Shown: positions 57,978-64,000 of the stretch, one piece after another
Layout: the number at the start of each line of letters is the position of its first letter
How positions within the stretch are numbered: the stretch's first letter is position 1
Origin: Serratia liquefaciens ATCC 27592
GTDB lineage: Bacteria; Pseudomonadota; Gammaproteobacteria; Enterobacterales; Enterobacteriaceae
Reading direction: 5' to 3'
Assembly (NCBI RefSeq): GCF_000422085.1
Contig: NC_021741.1
Location: 4,650,001-4,714,000 of the forward strand
DNA length: 64,000 nt
Notes under the pieces: model-generated
What the model was told of the DNA's origin: nothing
The model's input: only the letters and a program-made list of their open reading frames with translations
The model's database searches: none
Position numbers and translations under genes: made by a program

Positions 57978-58514
57978 TCAGAAAGGAATATCGTCGTCGA
58001 AGTCCATTGGCGGTTCATTGCTGCTGGCTGCCGGTGCGTTGTTCTGCGCCGGGCGCGCCTGCTGGCCACCGCTGAACTGGTTGCCGCCTTGTGGCTGCTG
58101 AGGTTGACCCCAACCGCCCTGGCCGCCGGAAGCCTGACCACCGCCTGCCGGTGCGCCACCGCCTTGACGGCCGCCCAGCATCTGCATGGTGCCGCCAACG
58201 TTAACCACAACTTCGGTGGTGTATTTTTCTACGCCGGCCTGATCGGTCCATTTGCGAGTCTGCAGCGCGCCCTCGATGTACACCTGGGAACCTTTACGCA
58301 GATATTCGCCCGCCACTTCAGCCAGCTTGCCGAACAGCACAACGCGGTGCCACTCGGTCTTTTCTTTCTGCTCGCCAGTCGCCTTGTCACGCCAGCTTTC
58401 GGAGGTTGCCAGGGTAATGTTGGCCACTGCACCGCCATTCGGCATGTAACGGACTTCCGGGTCTTGGCCCAGATTCCCGACCAGAATTACTTTGTTTACG
58501 CCTCTGCTGGCCAT
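57978..58514 (-). CDS. ssb: single-stranded DNA-binding protein
   Basis: 178 aa. OB-fold [24 protein letters not shown] at residues 1-24 and [21 protein letters not shown], a Gly/Gln-rich linker (about 115-165), and the acidic tip MDFDDDIPF that recruits repair and replication proteins. Same length as E. coli SSB. Divergent from uvrA with a LexA box between. Confidence 0.97.
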   Translation of the reverse strand: MASRGVNKVILVGNLGQDPEVRYMPNGGAVANITLATSESWRDKATGEQKEKTEWHRVVLFGKLAEVAGEYLRKGSQVYIEGALQTRKWTDQAGVEKYTTEVVVNVGGTMQMLGGRQGGGAPAGGGQASGGQGGWGQPQQPQGGNQFSGGQQARPAQNNAPAASSNEPPMDFDDDIPF

Positions 58515-58651
58515 GAGAACTCTCCTGATGATTGATTTTTACACAGTATAAACGAGTAAGTTTAACACGCTCAGCCTGAAACGACACCCGTGTTGATTAC
58601 TGCGTGCTGTATTCCGGAATTGTCCTTTCGATCGACCTGTTTGCATTCATG

Positions 58652-58671
58652 TACTGGATATTCATTCAGGT
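58652..58671. promoter_or_regulatory. LexA (SOS) box between ssb and uvrA
   Basis: TACTGGATATTCATTCAGGT, CTG-N10-CAG, one base from the E. coli uvrA box as I recall it. It lies 120 bp before uvrA and 138 bp before ssb; a -10-like CATAAT (58682-58687) follows for uvrA. Confidence 0.85.
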
Positions 58672-58791
58672 TTTTTTGTGTCATAATTATGCGTTTCGTA
58701 CTGGCTGTGCCGGTTTTTTGCGCGTTCGATCACATAATCGTGCGTAAATCACCCAGACAGGCGCGGTGTATCATCAAGACGGGAAGTGTAA

Positions 58792-61623
58792 ATGGACAAT
58801 ATCGAAGTTCGTGGTGCTCGAACCCATAATCTCAAAAACATCAACCTGATTATCCCGCGTGACAAGCTGATCGTCGTCACCGGTCTGTCCGGTTCAGGCA
58901 AGTCCTCGCTGGCCTTTGATACCCTGTATGCCGAAGGGCAGCGTCGCTACGTCGAATCGCTCTCTGCCTATGCACGCCAGTTCCTTTCGCTGATGGAAAA
59001 ACCGGACGTCGACCACATTGAAGGTCTGTCACCGGCAATTTCCATCGAGCAGAAATCGACCTCGCATAACCCGCGATCGACGGTTGGCACCATCACCGAG
59101 ATCCACGATTACCTGCGTCTGCTGTTTGCCCGCGTCGGCGAACCGCGTTGCCCGGATCACCATGTCGAACTGGCGGCGCAAACCGTTAGCCAGATGGTGG
59201 ATAACGTGCTCAGCCAGCCGGAAGGCAAACGCCTGATGCTGCTGGCCCCGGTGGTAAAAGACCGCAAGGGAGAGCACACCAAAACGCTGGAAAACCTCGC
59301 GAGCCAGGGCTATATCCGTGCACGCATCGACGGCGAAGTGTGCGATCTTTCCGATCCCCCGAAGCTGGAGTTGCAGAAAAAGCACACCATCGAAGTGGTG
59401 GTCGATCGCTTTAAAGTGCGTGATGACCTGTCGCAGCGTCTGGCGGAATCCTTCGAGACCGCGCTGGAGCTGTCCGGCGGCACCGCCATTGTGGCTGATA
59501 TGGACGACGAAAAAGCGGATGAGCTGCTGTTTTCCGCCAACTTCGCCTGCCCTATCTGCGGCTACAGCATGCGCGAACTCGAACCGCGCCTGTTTTCGTT
59601 CAACAACCCGGCCGGCGCCTGCCCAACGTGCGACGGTCTGGGCGTACAGCAGTTCTTCGATCCGGAACGCGTAGTGCAAAACCCCGAGCTTTCGCTGGCC
59701 GGCGGTGCCATTCGCGGTTGGGATCGTCGCAACTTCTACTACTTCCAGATGCTGCGCTCGCTGGCAGAGCATTACGCGTTTGACGTTGAAGCGCCTTTCA
59801 ACAGCCTGGACGCCAACGTGCAGAAAGCGGTGCTCAGCGGCTCCGGTAAAGAATCGATCGAATTCAAATACATCAACGATCGCGGTGACACCACCGTGCG
59901 CCGCCATCCGTTCGAAGGCGTGCTGCACAACATGGAGCGCCGTTATAAAGAAACCGAATCCAGTGCGGTGCGCGAAGAGCTGGCGAAGTTTATCAGCAAC
60001 CGTCCTTGCGCCTCGTGCCACGGCACCCGTCTGCGCGAAGAAGCGCGAAACGTGTTCGTTGAAGACACCACGCTGCCGGAAATTTCCGATCTGAGCATCG
60101 GCCATGCGATGACCTTCTTCCAGAACATGAAGCTCAGCGGCCAGCGCGCCAAGATCGCCGAGAAAGTGCTGAAAGAGATTGGCGATCGCCTGAAGTTCCT
60201 GGTGAACGTTGGCCTGAACTACCTGTCGCTGTCGCGTTCGGCGGAAACCCTCTCCGGTGGTGAAGCGCAGCGTATCCGTTTGGCCAGCCAGATTGGCGCC
60301 GGCCTGGTGGGCGTAATGTACGTACTGGATGAGCCGTCAATCGGCCTGCATCAGCGCGACAACGAACGCCTGCTGGAAACCCTGATCCACCTGCGTAACC
60401 TCGGTAACACGGTGATCGTGGTGGAACATGACGAAGACGCCATCCGCGCCGCCGACCATGTCATCGACATCGGTCCCGGCGCCGGCGTGCACGGCGGTCA
60501 GGTAGTGGCGGAAGGCACCGTCGAAGACATCATGGCGCAGCCTGAGTCCTTGACCGGCCAGTTCCTCAGCGGCAAACGCGAGATTGCCATTCCGGAACAG
60601 CGCGTCCCGGCGGACCCGACCAAGGTGCTGAAATTGAGCGGTGCTCGCGGTAACAACCTGAAGGACGTGACGCTGACGCTGCCGGTGGGGCTATTTACCT
60701 GCATTACCGGGGTATCCGGCTCCGGCAAATCCACGCTGATCAACGACACGCTGTTCCCGATCGCCCAGCGCCAGCTCAACGGTGCCACTATTGCCGAACC
60801 GGCGCCGTTCCGCGAAGTGACCGGTCTGGAGCACTTCGACAAGGTGATCGACATCGATCAAAGCCCGATCGGGCGCACGCCGCGTTCCAACCCGGCGACC
60901 TACACCGGCATCTTCACCCCGGTGCGTGAGCTGTTCGCCGGCGTGCCGGAATCGCGCAGTCGCGGTTACAACCCGGGCCGCTTCAGCTTTAACGTCAAGG
61001 GTGGCCGCTGCGAAGCCTGCCAGGGTGACGGTGTGATCAAGGTGGAAATGCACTTCCTGCCGGACATCTATGTACCGTGCGACCAGTGCAAAGGCAAACG
61101 CTATAACCGCGAAACGCTGGAAGTGAAGTACAAAGGCAAAAGCATCCACGAAGTGCTGGAGATGACCATCGAAGAGGCTCGTGATTTCTTCGACGCGGTA
61201 CCGGCATTGGCGCGTAAGTTGCAAACCTTGATTGAAGTCGGCCTGTCTTACATCCGTCTCGGCCAGTCGGCGACCACGCTGTCCGGCGGGGAAGCGCAGC
61301 GCGTCAAGCTGGCTCGTGAGCTGTCAAAACGCGGTACCGGTCAAACGCTGTACATCCTGGATGAGCCGACCACCGGGCTGCACTTCGCCGATATTCAGCA
61401 ACTGCTGGCGGTGCTGCATCAACTGCGCGATCAGGGCAATACCATCGTGGTGATTGAGCACAACCTGGACGTGATTAAAACCGCGGACTGGATTGTCGAC
61501 CTGGGGCCGGAAGGTGGCAGCGGCGGCGGTGAGATCCTGGTTGCCGGCACGCCGGAAACCGTGGCTAACTGCGAAACGTCGCACACCGCGCGCTTCCTTA
61601 AGCCGTTACTGAAGAAGAAATAA
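58792..61623 (+). CDS. uvrA: excinuclease ABC subunit A
   Basis: 943 aa. Two ABC ATPase modules: Walker [13 protein letters not shown] (about 31) and [12 protein letters not shown] (about 640), ABC signatures [12 protein letters not shown] and [12 protein letters not shown], and zinc modules [23 protein letters not shown] and [18 protein letters not shown]. It scans DNA for lesions as UvrA2B in nucleotide-excision repair. SOS-regulated by the LexA box upstream. A GC hairpin without U-run follows (61636-61660). Confidence 0.98.
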   Translation: MDNIEVRGARTHNLKNINLIIPRDKLIVVTGLSGSGKSSLAFDTLYAEGQRRYVESLSAYARQFLSLMEKPDVDHIEGLSPAISIEQKSTSHNPRSTVGTITEIHDYLRLLFARVGEPRCPDHHVELAAQTVSQMVDNVLSQPEGKRLMLLAPVVKDRKGEHTKTLENLASQGYIRARIDGEVCDLSDPPKLELQKKHTIEVVVDRFKVRDDLSQRLAESFETALELSGGTAIVADMDDEKADELLFSANFACPICGYSMRELEPRLFSFNNPAGACPTCDGLGVQQFFDPERVVQNPELSLAGGAIRGWDRRNFYYFQMLRSLAEHYAFDVEAPFNSLDANVQKAVLSGSGKESIEFKYINDRGDTTVRRHPFEGVLHNMERRYKETESSAVREELAKFISNRPCASCHGTRLREEARNVFVEDTTLPEISDLSIGHAMTFFQNMKLSGQRAKIAEKVLKEIGDRLKFLVNVGLNYLSLSRSAETLSGGEAQRIRLASQIGAGLVGVMYVLDEPSIGLHQRDNERLLETLIHLRNLGNTVIVVEHDEDAIRAADHVIDIGPGAGVHGGQVVAEGTVEDIMAQPESLTGQFLSGKREIAIPEQRVPADPTKVLKLSGARGNNLKDVTLTLPVGLFTCITGVSGSGKSTLINDTLFPIAQRQLNGATIAEPAPFREVTGLEHFDKVIDIDQSPIGRTPRSNPATYTGIFTPVRELFAGVPESRSRGYNPGRFSFNVKGGRCEACQGDGVIKVEMHFLPDIYVPCDQCKGKRYNRETLEVKYKGKSIHEVLEMTIEEARDFFDAVPALARKLQTLIEVGLSYIRLGQSATTLSGGEAQRVKLARELSKRGTGQTLYILDEPTTGLHFADIQQLLAVLHQLRDQGNTIVVIEHNLDVIKTADWIVDLGPEGGSGGGEILVAGTPETVANCETSHTARFLKPLLKKK

Positions 61624-61847
61624 TCCCCTGCCAGGCGGGCCGTTACTGTAGCGGCCCGCACGCTTACCCGTTTCGGTCAAATTGAACAGAAACAGGCAAG
61701 ATTTAGACATTTTCAGGCATTTCCCTCCCCGCTCTCAGCTTTTATCATCAATGTTCCCTCTGTGGCCCTTTGCCGTACTCAGGCCACGTCCACCGGCACC
61801 CTACTGCCGGAAGCCGTTCCCCCCATACACTGATGACTGGAGTTACC

Positions 61848-62900
61848 ATGAACATTACGCACGCCTATGCCGCGCATGACGCCAAATCAGCGTTAGTTCC
61901 TTTTGATTACACGCCGCGCACCTTGCGCGACCACGATGTGCAAATCAAGGTTCTGTTCTGTGGCGTCTGCCATTCGGATTTGCACCAGGCCCGCAACGAA
62001 TGGAACAACACTCTTTTTCCGGTGGTTCCCGGCCACGAAATTGTGGGGCGCGTGAGCGCCGTCGGCAACCATGTGTCACGCTATCAGGTCGGCGATTTGG
62101 TCGGCGTGGGCTGTATGGTGGACTCCTGCCGCAGCTGTCCGAGCTGTGACGAGGGTCTGGAGCAATATTGTGAAAATGGGTTCACCGGCACCTATAACGG
62201 TGAGGATCGACAAACCGGCGCCACCACCTACGGCGGCTACTCCACCGATATGGTGGTAGATCAGGACTTTGTACTTCGCGTACCGGAAAACCTCGATCCT
62301 GCCGGTGTCGCCCCCTTACTGTGCGCCGGTATCACCACCTATTCCCCGCTGCGTCAATGGGGCGCCGGTCCGGGTAAAAAGGTGGGCATCGTCGGTCTCG
62401 GCGGGCTGGGGCACATGGGCGTTAAACTGGCCCGGGCGATGGGAGCGCATGTGGTGCTGTTCACGACTTCAGCGTCCAAAGTCGAAGATGCCAAACGCCT
62501 CGGCGCTCACGAAGTGGTGATCTCACGCAATCCGGAAGAGATGGCGCAGCACACCAACAGTTTCGATTTTATTCTTAACACGGTGGCGGCTCAGCACGAT
62601 CTGAACCCGTTCCTCAATCTGCTGCGCCGTGACGGCACCCTGACGCTGGTTGGCGCACCGGAGCATGACCATCCGTCACCGCAGGTGTTTAACCTGATCA
62701 TGAAGCGTCGTCGCATCGCCGGTTCACTGATTGGCGGCATTGCAGAAACCCAGGAGATGCTGGATTTCTGCGGCCAGCACGGCATTACCTCAGATATCGA
62801 ACTGATCCCGATGCAGCAAATCAATGAAGCCTTCGAGCGGATGCTGAAAAGCGACGTGAAATATCGCTTCGTGGTGGATATCGACTCTTTGCGAGCCTAA
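61848..62900 (+). CDS. zinc-dependent, NADP-type alcohol dehydrogenase (YahK/cinnamyl-alcohol type)
   Basis: 350 aa from the ATG at 61848 (GGAG upstream); the frame is open 26 codons further without a site. Catalytic zinc motif CGVCHSDLHQARNEW and GHEIVGRVSAVG, structural zinc cysteines CRSCPSCDEGLEQYC, and nucleotide loop GLGGLGHMGVKLA. Closest in kind to E. coli YahK and YjgB, broad aldehyde reductases. Substrate unknown. It stands alone, closed by a terminator shared with maa. Confidence 0.88.
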   Translation: MNITHAYAAHDAKSALVPFDYTPRTLRDHDVQIKVLFCGVCHSDLHQARNEWNNTLFPVVPGHEIVGRVSAVGNHVSRYQVGDLVGVGCMVDSCRSCPSCDEGLEQYCENGFTGTYNGEDRQTGATTYGGYSTDMVVDQDFVLRVPENLDPAGVAPLLCAGITTYSPLRQWGAGPGKKVGIVGLGGLGHMGVKLARAMGAHVVLFTTSASKVEDAKRLGAHEVVISRNPEEMAQHTNSFDFILNTVAAQHDLNPFLNLLRRDGTLTLVGAPEHDHPSPQVFNLIMKRRRIAGSLIGGIAETQEMLDFCGQHGITSDIELIPMQQINEAFERMLKSDVKYRFVVDIDSLRA

Positions 62901-62907
62901 GCCTCTC

Positions 62908-62938
62908 GGGCGCCCACAGCGGCGCCCGATTTTCTTAC
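62908..62938. terminator. terminator between the dehydrogenase gene and maa
   Basis: Hairpin CGGGCGCC/GGCGCCCG followed by ATTTTCTT on the plus strand; its end touches the maa stop. Confidence 0.8.
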
Positions 62939-63492
62939 AGCTGCTTTATCACTCGCGCCGGATTGCCGCCGACCACGCAGTTCGCAGGCACGTCCTTGGT
63001 CACCACCGCACCGGACGCCACCACCACGTTATCCCCCAGCGTAACGCCAGGATTAATCACCGCACGACCGCCAATCCACACATTATTGCCAATGCGCACC
63101 GGCTTGCCGAACTCCGCCCCGCCCACGCGGGTTTCCGCATCCAGCGGATGGGTGGCGGTATAAATATGCACTCCAGGTGCCAGCAGGCAGTTATCACCGA
63201 TATGCACTTCGCATACGTCGAGGATCACGCAGTCAAAATTGGCGTAGAAATTCTTCCCCAGATAGATGTTGTAGCCGTAATCGCAGCGAAACGTCGGCTC
63301 GATAGTGCCCCCCTGATACTGGCCCAACAATTCTGCCAATCCCTGTTTACGCAGGTCGCCCTCATCCGGTGACGAATGGTTGTAACGGTGGACCAATTGG
63401 CGTGCGCGCTTGCGCTCGCTGCGCAACAGTTCGTCGCCGGCGTCGTACAATTCACCGGCAATCATTTTGCGTTTTTCTTCACTCATCGCCAT
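62935..63492 (-). CDS. maa: maltose O-acetyltransferase
   Basis: 185 aa left-handed beta-helix acetyltransferase. [14 protein letters not shown] is the Mac N-terminal domain; the hexapeptide repeats [20 protein letters not shown] and [12 protein letters not shown] follow, with catalytic His in YTATHPLD. It acetylates maltose and glucose at C6 using acetyl-CoA. The second Met (MSEEKRKM) could equally be the start by comparison with E. coli Maa. Confidence 0.92.
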   Translation of the reverse strand: MAMSEEKRKMIAGELYDAGDELLRSERKRARQLVHRYNHSSPDEGDLRKQGLAELLGQYQGGTIEPTFRCDYGYNIYLGKNFYANFDCVILDVCEVHIGDNCLLAPGVHIYTATHPLDAETRVGGAEFGKPVRIGNNVWIGGRAVINPGVTLGDNVVVASGAVVTKDVPANCVVGGNPARVIKQL

Positions 63493-63661
63493 CTCGCGGC
63501 ATCCTTTGGTATTTCGGCTTATTGATTAAAAAGCCTAGTCTTTCCTCATCAACAATAAAACGGGAACGTTCCCAATATCGAATCGCGATCACAGTTTGGC
63601 GGGAAAACAGAAGAAATAAACGAAGGACTCAGGCAGGCGCTACACCTGCCGTTATCTATGG

Positions 63662-64000
63662 CTAGGCGCGCAATTCCTGGCGCACATGGTCGGGTAACCC
63701 TTCCAGCACCAGCTGATAGGAACTGTCGATCAACGTATAGAACTGTGAGTTCGGCAGATTGCCATCAAGAAAGACCGTATTCCAGTGTGCCTTGTTCAGA
63801 CCGACGCAGGGGACGATCTCCGGGTGATGCTCCCGTAGGCTTTCCGCCAGTTCCGGGCTGGATTTTACCGCCAAAGCAGGTCGCCCCTGTACCTCGCACA
63901 CCATGGCGAACATAACGTCGCCGACTTTGATCTGGCTGGCCTGCCACTGGTTCTGGTCGCTCTGTTCCGCGCCCGGCTTCGCCATGCAGTATTCCAGCAG
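63662..64000 (-). CDS. yjbR: MmcQ/YjbR-family DNA-binding-like protein, 5' end cut by window edge
   Basis: 113 codons visible (LLEYC then MAKPGAEQSDQNQWQASQIK...), lacking only the first few residues, which lie beyond base 64000. Matches the CyaY-like YjbR/MmcQ fold: KVGDVMFAMVCEVQGRPALAV, SSPELAESLREHHPEI and LNKAHWNTVFLDGNLPNSQF. Function unknown. In E. coli yjbR is just next to uvrA, so this supports the local synteny. Confidence 0.88.
   Translation of the reverse strand: MLEYCMAKPGAEQSDQNQWQASQIKVGDVMFAMVCEVQGRPALAVKSSPELAESLREHHPEIVPCVGLNKAHWNTVFLDGNLPNSQFYTLIDSSYQLVLEGLPDHVRQELRA

Overview
The window is enterobacterial chromosome, most like Serratia (S. proteamaculans/liquefaciens/plymuthica type). 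The basis is protein similarity recalled from E. coli and Yersinia, a fairly high GC content, and two ERIC-type intergenic repeats. No database search was possible, so the genus is an inference. Two E. coli-like gene blocks are joined. The first (about 1-44.9 kb) follows the E. coli order yhcO-aaeBAX-aaeR-tldD-yhdP-rng-yhdE-mreDCB-csrD-acuI-accBC-yhdT-panF-prmA-dusB-fis. The second (about 50.9-64 kb) resembles the E. coli yjcE-ghxP...ssb-uvrA...yjbR neighbourhood, with extra genes inserted. Between them lie lipid A genes (lpxO, lpxP) and a cid/lrg-type holin-like operon with its LysR regulator.

Region by region. 0-5.3 kb: a barnase-like RNase beside a barstar homologue, then the aaeBAX efflux operon and its divergent regulator aaeR. 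5.2-7.1 kb: a zinc-ribbon/membrane-protein pair behind a MerR-type operator, and a nucleoside hydrolase. 7.2-21.1 kb: the main accessory island, a contact-dependent inhibition (CDI) locus read leftward as cdiB-cdiA-cdiI, followed by an orphan cdiA-CT/cdiI pair. 21.3-34.7 kb: tldD, a nitrilase-family amidase, yhdP, rng, yhdE, mreDCB and csrD (envelope, shape and RNA metabolism). 34.9-44.9 kb: acuI, msrPQ, aroQ-accBC, yhdT-panF, prmA and dusB-fis. 45-55.6 kb: a small exported protein, lpxO, lpxP, a glutaminase-like protein, the cid/lrg genes, yjcE, ghxP, and VOC and GST proteins. 55.8-64 kb: a DUF1471 protein, a LysR/SDR divergent pair, ssb/uvrA sharing a LexA box, an alcohol dehydrogenase, maa, and a partial yjbR.

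The most notable region is the CDI island. cdiA is split by an exact 32-bp tandem duplication (13935-13998). Removing one copy restores a single frame of 3195 codons. The intact protein would carry a C-terminal deaminase-type toxin (HAE and CxxC motifs) next to a small immunity gene. Downstream is a second toxin-immunity module that begins with 765 bp aligning without gaps to the main gene, so recombination could swap the toxins. Each module is followed by a hairpin and by an opposite-strand remnant of the same unidentified protein tail, which suggests that modules were inserted repeatedly at one place.

Other regulatory signals can be read directly: a MerR-family operator with a 19-20 bp spacer before the zinc-ribbon gene, two PurR-like boxes before ghxP, an E. 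coli-like fis promoter before dusB-fis, and a LexA box between ssb and uvrA.
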